NCBI GenBank assembly: GCA_965220315.1
Contig: CBDCPP010000001.1
Location: 992,001 to 1,056,000, forward strand
Direction: 5' to 3'
DNA length: 64,000 bases
Origin: JAPOXK01 sp965220315
GTDB lineage: Bacteria > Chloroflexota > Dehalococcoidia > Bin125
The position numbers and the translations under genes were made by a program. Below, in pieces: positions 16,860-27,600 of the stretch. The notes under the pieces were generated by a model that was not told where the DNA came from, made no database searches, and worked only from the letters and a program-made list of their open reading frames with translations. Position 1 is the stretch's first letter, and each line of letters begins with the position of its first letter.

Positions 16860-17770
16860 TCACCACCGCGCTCCGTACTGTTGCGCCAGCCAAGCTTAAT
16901 CTCACGCTTGAGGTCCTCGGACGCCGTGACGATGGTTTTCACGATCTCATCTCCGTCGTCCAAACAGTCGATCTCTGCGATACGATCACGATCGCCCCCG
17001 CTCCTGAGCGCAGCCTCCGGTTCGAGATGTCGGACGCTCTTCAGCGCTCCCTGTCGCTGCCCGCTGAAGGCGAGCTCATTGCCCGGATCTGGGACCTGCT
17101 GATCGAAAACTACGGCCCCGCCGTGATCGATGACCGTGCCGCCGTGCACGTCGTTAAGCGCATTCCGATTGCTGCTGGGCTCGGTGGAGGTTCCTCCGAT
17201 GCCGCCGCCTTCCTCCGACTCGCCCGCGCCTTCTGGAAGCTGCCCCTGAGCGACGCCACCGCGATCGAACTGCTTGCGCAGGTCAGCTCCGATGCGCCGC
17301 TTTTTCATGCGGCTGGCGCTGTGCTGATGGAAGGTCGCGGTGAGCGACTCACTCCACTCCCGGATCATGCGGGCGCCACTTGGAAGGGCGTGATCTGGAC
17401 CCCTGAGTTGCCCCGCCCCGAGCGCAAGACGGCGACCATGTTCAGCGCACTCCGGCCGCCGCATTTTGGCAGTGGTGATCGATCGCGCGCACTAGCTACC
17501 CGTCTTCGGAAGGGACTCCCGCTGCACTCTGAGGACCTCGTCAATACCTTTGACCGAGTAGCCGATGAGGTTTTCGTTGGTTTGCGCGCCGCGCGCCGCC
17601 GCTTCGCCGTCGAGGCCCGATCACTTCCCCATCTGGCTGGTGCTGGACCATCGCTATTCTTGCTTAACCCTCCTGATCTTGAAGACGTTCCCTTCACGAC
17701 CATCGTGCGGCCACTTCCGCGCGCGGCCTGCGCTGTCGAATCCGTGCTGCCGGTCCCCACCAATGCCTAG
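16856..17770 (+). CDS. ispE: 4-(cytidine 5'-diphospho)-2-C-methyl-D-erythritol kinase
   Basis: 304 residues, a GHMP kinase that phosphorylates CDP-methylerythritol in the non-mevalonate isoprenoid pathway. PAKLNLTLEVLGRRDDGFHD supplies the catalytic Lys/Asp region and the substrate loop. PIAAGLGGGSSDAAA is the ATP-binding GHMP glycine motif. The C-terminal motif is present as LAGAGPSLFLL, with Pro in place of the usual Gly (GSGPTVF in most homologues). Start GTG 16856 overlaps the rsmA stop; rsmA-ispE is a common pair. Confidence 0.95.
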   Translation: MITTALRTVAPAKLNLTLEVLGRRDDGFHDLISVVQTVDLCDTITIAPAPERSLRFEMSDALQRSLSLPAEGELIARIWDLLIENYGPAVIDDRAAVHVVKRIPIAAGLGGGSSDAAAFLRLARAFWKLPLSDATAIELLAQVSSDAPLFHAAGAVLMEGRGERLTPLPDHAGATWKGVIWTPELPRPERKTATMFSALRPPHFGSGDRSRALATRLRKGLPLHSEDLVNTFDRVADEVFVGLRAARRRFAVEARSLPHLAGAGPSLFLLNPPDLEDVPFTTIVRPLPRAACAVESVLPVPTNA

Positions 17771-17797
17771 GCGTCGGCTCGTGGTGCGCACTGCTTA

Positions 17798-18208
17798 ATG
17801 GAGTCGTTGTTATCCGGCTTCGTAGCAGGCTACGCATTCGGTTTGCTTGCGCTCATTCTCCTCGCCATGAGCCCACGGACGCTCCTTGGCTGGAGCCGTC
17901 GCCTGCAGGCTCAATTTCCAGATAATGCCTCGCTACCGGCAGCCTTTGCCGGCGTTGCGCTCGTCGCGCAGACGAGCTGGGGGATCGTTGGTTTAGTCTT
18001 CGGCGCCATCTACTGGGCGCTGCGCGATACTGGTGGCGGCCTCGGCAGCCCCAGCCTCGCTTTCACTATTGCCGTCCTCATGCTCGCGGCGGGTGGCGCC
18101 GTCGCGGCCTGGGTTGTGCAGCCTGCGTGGACGCGGCGCGTCCTCGTCTCCGCGATCTTCTTCGCCGCTATCTTCGGCTGGCTCCTGCCCCATCTCGCAG
18201 AGGCGTGA
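17798..18208 (+). CDS. Small membrane protein, 136 aa, four TM
   Basis: Four hydrophobic segments around residues 4-25, 47-70, 84-107 and 113-132, with almost no loops. ATG at 17798, 27 bases after ispE, so probably co-transcribed with rsmA-ispE. No family recognised. The third segment contains a long Ala/Gly run (LMLAAGGAVAAWVVQPAW). Function unknown. Confidence 0.75.
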   Translation: MESLLSGFVAGYAFGLLALILLAMSPRTLLGWSRRLQAQFPDNASLPAAFAGVALVAQTSWGIVGLVFGAIYWALRDTGGGLGSPSLAFTIAVLMLAAGGAVAAWVVQPAWTRRVLVSAIFFAAIFGWLLPHLAEA

Positions 18209-18273
18209 CTATGCGCCCGCGCGCGCTACGCTAATCGTGCGCGCCGTTCGTTCGCGTCTAGGTAGGGGAAGGT

Positions 18274-21183
18274 GTGGCCTCCCGCGCTCCCGCTTCCGCG
18301 GTACCGAAGCTCGCAGACTTTGTCGCCCTCGACGTCGAGACCACCGGACTCGACCCGAGCCACGACCGCATTACTGAGTTCGGCGCTGTCCGCTTCACGT
18401 TCACGGGGGCTTCCGAGACATACGAGACACTCGTCGACCCGGGTATTCCCCTGCCAGAAGCCGTGGTCCGTATTACCGGCATCACCCCTGCGCTGCTCCA
18501 TGGTGCTCCCTCGTTCAACGCTGTCCGCCTCGACATTGAGGACTTCCTTGGCGACGCTGCGATCGTCGGCCACAACATCGCTTTCGACTTGGAGTTCCTC
18601 GCTCGCGCCGGCGTCGAGCCGCCGGGTCTTGCACTTGACACCTTCGAATTCTCGGCGCTTCTCGCCCCCAGCGAGCGCAAGCACAATTTGGAAGCGGTGG
18701 CAGCGCGTCTCGGCGTTGGCGCGAGCACCCACCACCGCGCCCTCGCCGACGCTGAGACTAGCCGTCGTGTCTTCCTGGTGCTGGTCCAGCAGGCTCGCGC
18801 GCTCCCACCGGATCTCCTGAGAGACCTCGTCGTGCTTGGTGCCGGCGCTGACTGGCCGTTGGCGCAGCTTCTGCGTTCACTCTCCACAGCGGACTCCACT
18901 GGCGTGCCGCCTCCCCCGCCAACGCGCCGCCCGGCGACTCCCGTTCCTCGGAGGGATAAGGAAGCTTCACCCACGCTATCAGCGCCGCTGCCGAGTTGGG
19001 ACGGCCCCCCGCCCAGTCTAGCGGGAGAAACTACTGTTCTCCCCTCCCCGGAGGAGCAGATTACTCTGGCACTCGACACGCTCGCCTTCGGCACTGCTCA
19101 CCCAGAGATCTTCGGCACCTTCGAGCAGCGCCCGGAGCAGGTCGGCATGACCCGCGCCGTCGCCGCCGCCGTCGCTCAAGGCCGCCACCTCGTGGTTGAG
19201 GCCGGCACCGGTACGGGTAAGACGCTCGCCTATCTCGTCCCAGCCGCTCTTCATGCGCTACGTGAAGGCCAACGCGTGATCGTCAGTACGAACACAATCA
19301 ACCTACAAGAGCAAGTGCTGAGCAAGGACATTCCCGCCCTGCGGATCCTGATCGCGGACGCGATCGGCGGCGAGGCCGCTGCCCAACTGCGCGTCACTGA
19401 ACTCAAAGGGCGTCGCAACTACCTCTGTCGCCGTCGCGTCGCGACGGAACGTCTCGCTGACACCAATACCACAGCTGATGCAGGACTCCTCGCTCGCCTC
19501 AGCGTCTGGCTGCGCAGTACCGAAACGGGAGATCGCGCTGATCTTCGCCTGCTCCCTGGTGAGGATTCGATCTGGAACCGCTTCAGCGCGGAGAGTGAAG
19601 ATTGCCTGTCCGATCCTAGCTGCCCCTTCGTGCGCAACGGCACCTGCTTCCTACAACGAGCGCGCAAGCGCGCGGAAGCGGCGCATATCGTCGTTGTCAA
19701 TCACGCTTTGCTGCTCAGTGATCTCGCTGCAGGTGGCAGCGCTCTTCCTGCCGCCGACACCGTCGTGGTCGACGAAGCGCACCACTTGGAGGACGCCGCC
19801 ACTCAACACATGGGTGTGAGCTTTAGCCCTGAATCCTTTCAGGAACCGCTCGACCGAATCCAACGTCCCGGCCCTCGCGGTGCCCCCGTGGGCCTCGTAC
19901 CCCTGATCGTACGCAAGCTCGGTACCGTTAAAGCTGGGGCCGATACTCCTGTCGATGCAGCTGATATCGCAGCCTCTCTCCCAGCTCTCGCCGCTCGTGT
20001 AAACGAAGCCCTTGATGCACTCGTCGAACTTCTCCGTCGCTTCGCCGCCGATCAGGCAGACGATGCTTTTGGACAAGAGCGTCGGCTGCGCCTCACCGCA
20101 GGCCGCCGCGCCCAGCCAGCCTGGAGCGAGGTCGAGATACAGTGGGAAGTCGCCTGGGACGCGCTCCGTGCGCTCGACGCACGCCTTGAGGCGCTGCACG
20201 ATGCGCTTGAGCACGCCGCTCTCTACGTACCCGAACTCGACTCGCTCGCGGCCGATGTTGAGCAGCTGCGCGGGCTTATCCTCGACCGTACTGAGGTAGG
20301 CGGCCGCCTCCTCACACAAACCGACGATGCCATGATCGTCTGGCTGACCGTTTCCAAGCGCACTGGTGCCGTCTCGCTTGGTGCCGCCCCTCTATATGTG
20401 GCCGAGCGTCTTGCCGAGGAATTCTTCGGGCGCAAGCGCTCGGTCATTCTTACAGGTGCGACTCTCTGCACCGAAGGCCGCTTTGACTATCTCCGTGGCC
20501 TCGTCGGCTTGGATGACGCCGACGAGGCCTGCTTCGGCTCTCCGTTCGATTACCGCCGCGCTGTTCGCCTCCTCCTTCCCACAGCCTTCCCCGCTCCTAA
20601 TGAGCCCGGCTTCCAGCAGGCATTCAACGAGGTGCTGATCGACCTCGTCCTTGCTAGTGAAGGACGAGCTCTGGCCCTTTTCACTTCGCACGGTGCCCTT
20701 CGTGGTACCGCTAGGGACGTACGCGGCCCGCTCGCCGAAGCTGGCATTCTCACTCTCGCACAGGGTATTGATGGTTCCCCCGCGCGCCTCGTCGCCGAAT
20801 TGCTTCGCAATCCCCGCGCGCTCTTGCTCGGTAGCGCGGCCTTCTGGGAAGGCGTCGACCTCCCCGGCGACGTGGTTTCGCTCATCGTCATCGCCCGTCT
20901 CCCTTTCGCCGTTCCCAGTGATCCCGTCTTTACAGCCCGATCCGAACTCTACGAGGACTCGTTCTACGAGTACGCTATCCCCCAGGCCATTGTGCGCTTT
21001 CGCCAGGGATTCGGCCGCTTGATCCGACGATGCGGCGATCGTGGCGTCGTCGCTGTCTTGGATGGGCGCATCACGAGTAGGCGCTACGGCGGGAGTTTCC
21101 TGGGGTCGCTTCCGCCTGCAGAGCAGCGCCGTGTCCCAGCCGCTGAATTTGGTGCCCTCACCGCAGAGTGGCTGAGCCGATGA
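18274..21183 (+). CDS. dinG: DinG-type helicase with N-terminal 3'-5' exonuclease domain
   Basis: 969 residues. Residues 10-180 are a DnaQ-like exonuclease (DVETTGL, GHNIAFDLEFL, HHRALADAE, i.e. motifs I-III). A Pro-rich linker leads into an XPD/DinG superfamily 2 helicase: Walker A EAGTGTGKT (about 310), DEAHHLEDA (about 500), GSAAFWEGVDLPGD, and motif VI RFRQGFGRLIRR. Four cysteines between Walker A and DEAH (YLC, CLSDPSC, GTC) match the Fe-S cluster of DinG/XPD. The fused layout is that of Firmicutes-type DinG. Role: removing or degrading 3' flaps and R-loops during repair. GTG 18274 follows GGGGAAGG. Confidence 0.93.
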   Translation: MASRAPASAVPKLADFVALDVETTGLDPSHDRITEFGAVRFTFTGASETYETLVDPGIPLPEAVVRITGITPALLHGAPSFNAVRLDIEDFLGDAAIVGHNIAFDLEFLARAGVEPPGLALDTFEFSALLAPSERKHNLEAVAARLGVGASTHHRALADAETSRRVFLVLVQQARALPPDLLRDLVVLGAGADWPLAQLLRSLSTADSTGVPPPPPTRRPATPVPRRDKEASPTLSAPLPSWDGPPPSLAGETTVLPSPEEQITLALDTLAFGTAHPEIFGTFEQRPEQVGMTRAVAAAVAQGRHLVVEAGTGTGKTLAYLVPAALHALREGQRVIVSTNTINLQEQVLSKDIPALRILIADAIGGEAAAQLRVTELKGRRNYLCRRRVATERLADTNTTADAGLLARLSVWLRSTETGDRADLRLLPGEDSIWNRFSAESEDCLSDPSCPFVRNGTCFLQRARKRAEAAHIVVVNHALLLSDLAAGGSALPAADTVVVDEAHHLEDAATQHMGVSFSPESFQEPLDRIQRPGPRGAPVGLVPLIVRKLGTVKAGADTPVDAADIAASLPALAARVNEALDALVELLRRFAADQADDAFGQERRLRLTAGRRAQPAWSEVEIQWEVAWDALRALDARLEALHDALEHAALYVPELDSLAADVEQLRGLILDRTEVGGRLLTQTDDAMIVWLTVSKRTGAVSLGAAPLYVAERLAEEFFGRKRSVILTGATLCTEGRFDYLRGLVGLDDADEACFGSPFDYRRAVRLLLPTAFPAPNEPGFQQAFNEVLIDLVLASEGRALALFTSHGALRGTARDVRGPLAEAGILTLAQGIDGSPARLVAELLRNPRALLLGSAAFWEGVDLPGDVVSLIVIARLPFAVPSDPVFTARSELYEDSFYEYAIPQAIVRFRQGFGRLIRRCGDRGVVAVLDGRITSRRYGGSFLGSLPPAEQRRVPAAEFGALTAEWLSR

Positions 21184-21701
21184 CTTGTGGAGAAGGAGAG
21201 CGGTGGCCGCGTTATTTGCGCTCTAAGCGCCTTCGCCTGCGTGCTATTGCCCCTGCAGATTTGGCCGACGAGCCACCGGAATGGCTTGCCGCAGCCGAGC
21301 ATGAGATCTTGGGCAGGGAGCGGCCCGTGGCTCTCTATACCCAGATGCAAGAGGGATCTGCGGCCTTCTGGATCGACCTGCGTTTGCCTGGCGGCCTTTG
21401 TACTGTAGGCGCGCTCAGGGCGCGACTCACAGAAGGCGATCTCACCTGGGGTTGGCTCGCCATCGATCCTGCTTGGCGCGCACGCGGCCTCGCCGCCGCC
21501 GCCGCCTTGCTGATCGAGCGTGCTGCTGTTCGTGCAGGGGCCGCACGAGCGTGCGTGCATGTCTCCGCTGCCAACGGCATTGCACTCTACTTTTGGTTGC
21601 GTCTCGGCTATCGGCCGCTTCCGGGCGCTCTCGCCAGCACTGCCCTGCATAACAGTGGTGATGATCATGAAGGCATGTGGATGCTTCGCGAACTCTCGTA
21701 A
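21180..21701 (+). CDS. GNAT-family N-acetyltransferase
   Basis: 173 residues from ATG 21180, which overlaps the dinG stop (ATGA). An upstream GTG (21168) is possible but less likely. The GNAT core is visible: WGWLAIDPAWRARGLAAAAA is the beta4/acetyl-CoA loop (R-x-x-G-x-A), followed by CVHVSAANGIALYFWLRLGYRP, split here by the N-x2-A helix typical of the fold. It transfers an acetyl group from acetyl-CoA to an amine; the substrate is unknown. Confidence 0.85.
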   Translation: MTCGEGERWPRYLRSKRLRLRAIAPADLADEPPEWLAAAEHEILGRERPVALYTQMQEGSAAFWIDLRLPGGLCTVGALRARLTEGDLTWGWLAIDPAWRARGLAAAAALLIERAAVRAGAARACVHVSAANGIALYFWLRLGYRPLPGALASTALHNSGDDHEGMWMLRELS

Positions 21702-21711
21702 GCGAAGGATG

Positions 21712-22074
21712 TTAGAAAACGCGCTCCTGCAGCAGCCGTTCCCGCTCGCCCTCAGCGCGTTGTCGGTCCAGCGCAGCCTGCCGCTGGCGCCGCCGGATCA
21801 GATCCTGCCGCACAAGCCGTGCAAGCCCGCTTCCCGTTCCCACCGCTCCTGCGATCAGAGCCACGGCGCTCACAGTCTCTGTGAACGAAAGCGTTCCGCC
21901 CAGCCACAACCCGGCGAAGAAAGCGGTGAACACCCCAACGGTGGGTAGCCACCACGCGCGCCGCCTTGCACTTGGCCGGGCAGAGTACTCTTCTCTTGGA
22001 TCAGTGGTAGGCACGGCGGTGCGCTGCCGCGTTGCCGCTGGGCGGTGTCGACGTCGGCGACGCTGGCGCGGCAC
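21712..22074 (-). CDS. Basic membrane protein, two TM, 120 aa
   Basis: GTG start at 22074, 3 bases after the stop of the zinc-ribbon gene, so the two are co-translated. The N-terminus is strongly basic (MPRQRRRRRHRPAATRQR), then come two hydrophobic segments (PTVGVFTAFFAGLWLGGTL; VSAVALIAGAVGTGSGLARL) and a charged coiled-coil-like tail (RRRQRQAALDRQRAEGERER). No family recognised. The pairing with a zinc-ribbon protein suggests a small membrane-associated module of unknown role. Confidence 0.65.
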   Translation of the reverse strand: MPRQRRRRRHRPAATRQRTAVPTTDPREEYSARPSARRRAWWLPTVGVFTAFFAGLWLGGTLSFTETVSAVALIAGAVGTGSGLARLVRQDLIRRRQRQAALDRQRAEGERERLLQERVF

Positions 22075-22077
22075 GCG

Positions 22078-22407
22078 CTATTCGATCTTGCGCCGCACGA
22101 TATCGCGCGCGCTCCCTGATTGCCTGCGTGCACGTCCCGGACGGCGAGGCTTGTTCGAAGTCTCATTTCTTGGCGCGGGTTCGTCGCCCAACTGGGCGAG
22201 GCAGTGCTGGCAGCCGAACTCCAATGCCATCGTGGATTCGTCGATCCAAACCGACCCACAGTCCTTGCCGGTCTCACCGCTCCCATCACCGCCGGATGCG
22301 TTCGTCAGCACCAGATGAAAGCGCTGACCGCATTGTGAGCAGTGCGCTGAGTTGGAGTCGTTCGATTCCTCCTTGCATACATGGCAGCGCTCGCTCGTGC
22401 TGGTCAT
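22078..22407 (-). CDS. Zinc-ribbon protein, 109 aa
   Basis: Translation is set at the ATG 22407 (MTSTSERCHVCKEE), as upstream sequence in this frame has no ribosome binding site. Pairs of cysteines CHVC and CSQC form a typical zinc ribbon in the first 30 residues, with a second pair, CQHC, near residue 72. The C-terminus is basic (KPRRPGRARRQ) and ends DIVRRKIE. Likely binds nucleic acid or acts as a structural adaptor. Upstream partner of the membrane protein at 21712-22074. Confidence 0.65.
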   Translation of the reverse strand: MTSTSERCHVCKEESNDSNSAHCSQCGQRFHLVLTNASGGDGSGETGKDCGSVWIDESTMALEFGCQHCLAQLGDEPAPRNETSNKPRRPGRARRQSGSARDIVRRKIE

Positions 22408-22558
22408 CGTTCCTGCCTTCCCATACGCGCCCGATTCTATCTGATATTTTGCACTACACCTTTCGGCGTATTCGCCTTCGTACTGCTTGCTTCCTGCTCT
22501 GCCCGGTTGCGCTGTCTGAAAGCTTCTCATCGAGCATGGCGTCGTGGAGACCAGCACA

Positions 22559-23728
22559 TCAGGTGCCGAGCGCTGCATCGCACAGACCCAGTGCCGCGAG
22601 TTCCGCGGCGCTCAGTGGTGACTCGACATTGCGCCACGCTGCTAGATACAGCCGCACACGCTCCCCCGCACGCCCCGTCCACAGGGCCGCAGCAGCCTCC
22701 ACCACCGACTCCGGCTCTTCCCGCAGGAACGCTGCCGTTGCACGAGGAGCTAGCGCGCGTGCCGCGATCTGTAAACGGCGCTGCCGCAAATGCTGGCCGT
22801 GTTCCAACGCTTGCCGCTCCTTGCGACGCAGCACGCAGCGCTTAGCCACGCGCTGCGTCAACGATGGCTCCTCCACGAGCCCTTGCAGTGCCCAGAAGTG
22901 CTCGCTCTGTCGTCTTTCCATCTCACCCAGTCGCGCCCAGGCACGCAGCAGACGCGGTGGCGGTCGCCAGCCTCGCACCGCTGCTTCTGTTAATCCCCAC
23001 TTGACCGCTCGCTGCAGCGCGCCGTCTGCTGCCTTGTCCTCTAGTAGTCGGCGCCACTCTGTTCCGAAGCGTCCATCGCTCAACCCCTGCAATTTATCCG
23101 TGTCGCGCCGCAACAGCCGCATCGTTTCGTGGGAGAGGCGTCCTTCCAACCGGGCGGCGTAGCGGCAGGCTCTCAATAGGCGCGTGGGATCGTGAATGAA
23201 TGAGTGCGTGTGGAGCACGCGGATCCGCCGCGCGCGTAGGTCGTACAGTCCGCCGCATAGATCCAACAGTTCTCCCCGGCGCTCGTTCGTTAGCGCCAGC
23301 GCCACTGCGTTGACACTGAAGTCTCGCCGCGGCAAGTCATCGACGATCGCTGCGGGCCATACCACGGGTAGTGCTGCCGGCTCGGGGTAACGCTCACGTC
23401 GGGCTCTGGCGAGATCGACGGTCGCGCTGCCGAACTGCAGACGTGCGGTCAGGAAGCGCGGGAAGAGCGTGAACTCCGCCTTGCTAGCTTGCGCGGCAGC
23501 GCGAGCGATGGCCTCAACCTTGCCCTCCACTACTAAATCGATCTCGTACGTTGGACCTGGTTGGTCGCGCAGCAGATCGCGTAACGCACCCCCCACGAGG
23601 TAGAGCGCCGCCCCGTGGCGCTCCGACTGGTCGACACACACGCGGGTCAGCGTCGCCGCTTCCCGCGTGGAAGTGCGTTCGAGCTGCTCGATCAGATCCG
23701 ATCTCAAAGCAAGATGCGTACTCGTCAT
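22559..23728 (-). CDS. CCA tRNA nucleotidyltransferase / poly(A) polymerase family
   Basis: 389 residues from ATG 23728 (MTSTHLALRSDL). Class II nucleotidyltransferase fold: LVGGALRDLL (motif A), the acidic IDLVVEG, RRDFSVNAVALAL (template-type motif), LLRACRYAARLEG. Such enzymes add or repair the CCA end of tRNA, or add 3' poly(A); sequence alone does not separate the two roles. tRNA-Leu here already encodes CCA, so repair would be one task. No HD domain is apparent. Divergent from rnc, with about 100 bases between the starts. Confidence 0.88.
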   Translation of the reverse strand: MTSTHLALRSDLIEQLERTSTREAATLTRVCVDQSERHGAALYLVGGALRDLLRDQPGPTYEIDLVVEGKVEAIARAAAQASKAEFTLFPRFLTARLQFGSATVDLARARRERYPEPAALPVVWPAAIVDDLPRRDFSVNAVALALTNERRGELLDLCGGLYDLRARRIRVLHTHSFIHDPTRLLRACRYAARLEGRLSHETMRLLRRDTDKLQGLSDGRFGTEWRRLLEDKAADGALQRAVKWGLTEAAVRGWRPPPRLLRAWARLGEMERRQSEHFWALQGLVEEPSLTQRVAKRCVLRRKERQALEHGQHLRQRRLQIAARALAPRATAAFLREEPESVVEAAAALWTGRAGERVRLYLAAWRNVESPLSAAELAALGLCDAALGT

Positions 23729-23829
23729 AATGATGAATCGTGATAGTGAGCTATCGAGTGCCGCGATAGGGGAGGATAAACTGCGCATGTGTCTGAGCGG
23801 CTGACGATTAGCCTTCTGGACCTCTGGTC

Positions 23830-24594
23830 GTGACTGCACAGGCGGTTCTCGACTCTGCGGCCCTCTCGCGTGCTCATAGTGGTCGGCGCCTGGACGCTCT
23901 CACCCGCCGCCTTGGTTACCGCTTCGATAACACCGCGTTGCTGCGTCAAGCGTTCCTCCATCGTTCCTATCTCAATGAGAACCCCCAAGAGCTTCTCGAA
24001 TCAAACGAGCGCTTGGAGTTCCTCGGCGACGCCGTTCTCGACCAGATCATCTCCCGCCGTCTCTATGATGATTATCCTGCGGCGGGCGAGGGTTGGCTGA
24101 CAGAAGTGCGCTCTCTTCTCGTGCGAAACGAAACACTCGCCCTTCTCGCCGAGCAATATGGCCTTGGTTCATACATCGTGCTCGGCAAGGGTATCGGCGC
24201 GCAGAACGGCCGCGAGCAACCTGCCATTTTGGGTCGTACCTTCGAGGCGCTGATCGGTGCCATCTATATCGACGGAGGGCTCAGAGCCGCACAGCGTTTC
24301 GTCCTCCGCGCGCTCGCCGCCGAGCTTGACGCCATCGCCATCGCTGGTTTTGAGCGTGATCCGAAGACGCTCCTCCAAGAAGCCTGCCAGAGTCGCTGGC
24401 ACGCTACCCCCACGTACCACACGATCGACGAACGCGGCCCCGCCCACGCACGTGAGTTCACCGTGTTGGTCCGTTTGAAAGACCGCGATCTCGCCACTGG
24501 TGATGGCAAGAGCAAGCAGGCCGCCGAGAAATTAGCCGCGGAAGCAGCTCTGCGCTTACTGCCAGCGGCCGCGCCAGCCGGCTCGCGAGGGTGA
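23830..24594 (+). CDS. rnc: Ribonuclease III
   Basis: 254 residues, GTG start. Cuts double-stranded RNA in rRNA and mRNA processing. The family signature NERLEFLGDAVLDQII holds the catalytic Glu and Asp, and the second acidic site lies in TFEALIGAIYIDGG. A C-terminal double-stranded-RNA-binding domain (DPKTLLQEACQSR ... GDGKSKQAAEKLAAEAALRLL) follows. Seven bases separate it from smc; rnc-smc-ftsY is a widely conserved bacterial order. Confidence 0.96.
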   Translation: MTAQAVLDSAALSRAHSGRRLDALTRRLGYRFDNTALLRQAFLHRSYLNENPQELLESNERLEFLGDAVLDQIISRRLYDDYPAAGEGWLTEVRSLLVRNETLALLAEQYGLGSYIVLGKGIGAQNGREQPAILGRTFEALIGAIYIDGGLRAAQRFVLRALAAELDAIAIAGFERDPKTLLQEACQSRWHATPTYHTIDERGPAHAREFTVLVRLKDRDLATGDGKSKQAAEKLAAEAALRLLPAAAPAGSRG

Positions 24595-24601
24595 CGCGAT
24601 C

Positions 24602-27600
24602 GTGCACCTGAAGCAGATCGAGATCCAGGGTTACAAGTCGTTCGCTAGTAAGACGGTGGTTGAGATCGATCCTGGGATCACCGCCGTCGTCGGTCCTAAC
24701 GGCTCTGGCAAGTCCAACATCACCGACGGTGTGCGCTGGGTGCTGGGTGAGCACAGTGGTAAGGCGATGCGCACCCGCCGTCTGGAGGAAGTGATCTTCG
24801 CCGGCTCCGATCAGCGGCCACCTGCTGGTATGGCGGAAGTCAAGATTACCCTCAATAACGAGGACAATTGGCTGCCGCTCGACTTCACCGAGGTCAACGT
24901 CGCCCGCCGTGTGCACCGCAACGGTGACTCCGAATTCTTCATCAACAACAACAGAGTGCGCCTGCGCGATATCCAGGAACTCTTCCTACGCAGTGGTCTT
25001 GGTCCTAGTTCTTACGCAATCCTGGGTCAAGGTCTCATCGAGGAAGTACTCCGCCTCCGGCCCGAGGAGCGCCGCGCGTTGATCGAAGAGGTCGCGGACG
25101 TGCGCCGCCACCGTGTCCGTATTGAAGAGGCACAGCGCAAACGTGGCGAGGCTCATGAGAATCTTGGCAAAGTGCGCCTACTACTTGATGAGATCGAACC
25201 TCGCATGCGCGCGCTCGAGCGCCAAGCTAAGCGTGCGCTCAAGCACGCCGAGTTCCAACGCGACCTTCGTCGCGCACTGGCAGACTGGTATGGTCGTGAG
25301 TGGCGACGTACGGACAATAATCGCGCGCACGCACGCGAAACCTTCGATCTCCACGAGCGCCAGCAGAGCGAGGCCGCAAGAGCAGTGAGCGCTGCTGAAG
25401 CGGCGGTGGCGGAAGCCGAGAGCCAGCTGCGCGCGACGCGCCTTGAGGCTGAGCGCGCCGCCGCCGCGCAGCGCCGCCGCACCGATCATATCCGTCGTCT
25501 CGAACAAGAGCAGGCGCTGGCCGATGAGCGCAAGCGCTTGCTGACTGATCGCGCCGCTGAACTGCGGCGGGATCTTGGTGCGCTCGATCGCGACGGCGCG
25601 GCAGCAGCGCGCGATACCAACATCGAACTGGACCCCAATTTGGAGCGGTCCCTCGCGGAAGCCGAAGGCGCACTCGACGCTGCCCGCGACCGCCTCGCCC
25701 GGGTCGATGCCGAGCAGGAAGCGATCCGCGGTCGGCTGATCGAGATCGATGGAGACCTCGCTCGCCTCCGCGGAGCCCAAGCTGAAGGCGACGCGCGCTT
25801 GAGTCATATCAACACTGAGCGCGAGCGCCTCGGCGGCGATATCACGGAAGCGCGCAGATCAACTCTGCAAGCTGCACTGGAGGAGGCCGAGGCTGTAGCT
25901 GCGCGCGCCGAGGAAGTAAGTGTCGAGGGTGCCGCCATCGCCAAGCAGGCGCGCGCGCGCCGCGAGAGCTTGGCTCAGCGCTACTACGCCGCTTCCGCTT
26001 ACATTCGTAACCTGGAGAGTTCTCGCGCCGATCGTGAACGGCGGCTGCAAGCGGCTCGTGACCGGCTCGATATTCTGCGCGCGATGCAGGCGGAAAGCGA
26101 GGGCATGCGCCAAGGGTTGCGCGCCCTCTTCGGCAGTCGCGGCGTGCCTCGCGGCGACGAGCCTACCGGCATCCCCGGCGTGCTCGGCGTGCTCCGCCAT
26201 TTAATGCGTGTTCCCCGTGGCCTCGAACATGCGATCGAAGCTGCGCTTGAGGACTACGTGGACGCCGTCGTCTTTGATGACGCAGAGCAAGCGCTCCAGA
26301 TCATTGATGCACTTTCGCGTGAGCACGCCGGACGGATCGTCACGCTCCCGCTCGATACGCTGCGCCACCGAAGCCCACTCGCGCTCCAACGCGAGTCGGC
26401 TGTCATCGGAACAGCATCCGACCTCGTTCAGTGCGATGATCGCTTTCGCCCCCTAATCGACACGGTGCTCGGTCGCACCATCGTTGTGGAGGACATTGCC
26501 ACCGCTCGTCAGATCCTTGGGCGGGGGTTGAGTAGTGTGGTGACTCGCGAAGGCCACCTGTTGCGTCCGCTCGGTGCCATCGTCGGTGGCGAGGTGGCCA
26601 AGAGCAGTTCGTTCGGCCGCGAGAGCGAGCTGCAGTCGTTGCCAGGCGAGATCACCGACCTCGAACGTTCTCTACAGCAATCCGGCGAATATGAAGAGCG
26701 TAAGGACGAGTTGGTCGATATCGAGTGCCAACTCACTGCCGCTGAAGCCGAAACCGAGCACACGGCTGAGCAACGCGCGATCGCTATCGACGATGCTGCT
26801 GCCCGCAGGGCTGAAGCGCTTCGCTTGCGCGGCGAATTCGAGAGTATTGAGGCTGAGGTCGCCCGCGCACGCGCGCACCTCGCTACTCTTGATGAAGAAG
26901 AGGCACGCCTCCGTCAAGAGATCGCCACTCGGGATGCCGAGAGCGACGCGATCGAAGGCCGACGGCCGCCCCTTGCTACGATGGAAGAGTTCGACAGCCG
27001 CCGTCGCGAGTATGCACAACTCGTCGGAGAGGCAGAGGCCCGCCATAGCACGTTCGCCGGCCGCCACGAGACGATTGAAGCAGCTTTGCGCGCACGCGCG
27101 GCCGCCCAAGTCCGTATGCGTGAGCAACGCCAGGCGCGCACCGCCCGGCTTCAAGAGGTTGAGCGTGAGCTGACCGAGATCGCAGAGGAAGCCGTCCAGC
27201 GCGAGCGCGACCTCGCCCACCTGCGCGAGGAGCACGCTGTCGTTCTCGCCGCTAGCCCGGACAGCGATGCCGTTTCCCGTCTCGCCGAAATAGAGGCTGC
27301 CCGTCGCGAGACCGTGCAAGCCTCGCAGAAAGGGCTGCTCACTGCGGATCGGGCCCTTCTTAACGCTAAGGCTGCTTTACAGGAGAACCACGCTGCCCGT
27401 GAGCGCTTACGTGAGACGATGCGTACCGATGGGTTCGATGTCGACGACCGCGGTCGCATTCTCATATTGGACGGGCTTCCCGGAGCGGTCCCGGCCCAAG
27501 GAGAGGCGCGGATGGACGGTACCAGTACTGCCGCTCCCATGCAGATGAGTATTACCCGCTCCGCCACGCACACCGTGCTCGAGAGCGGTCCCGGCGTTCC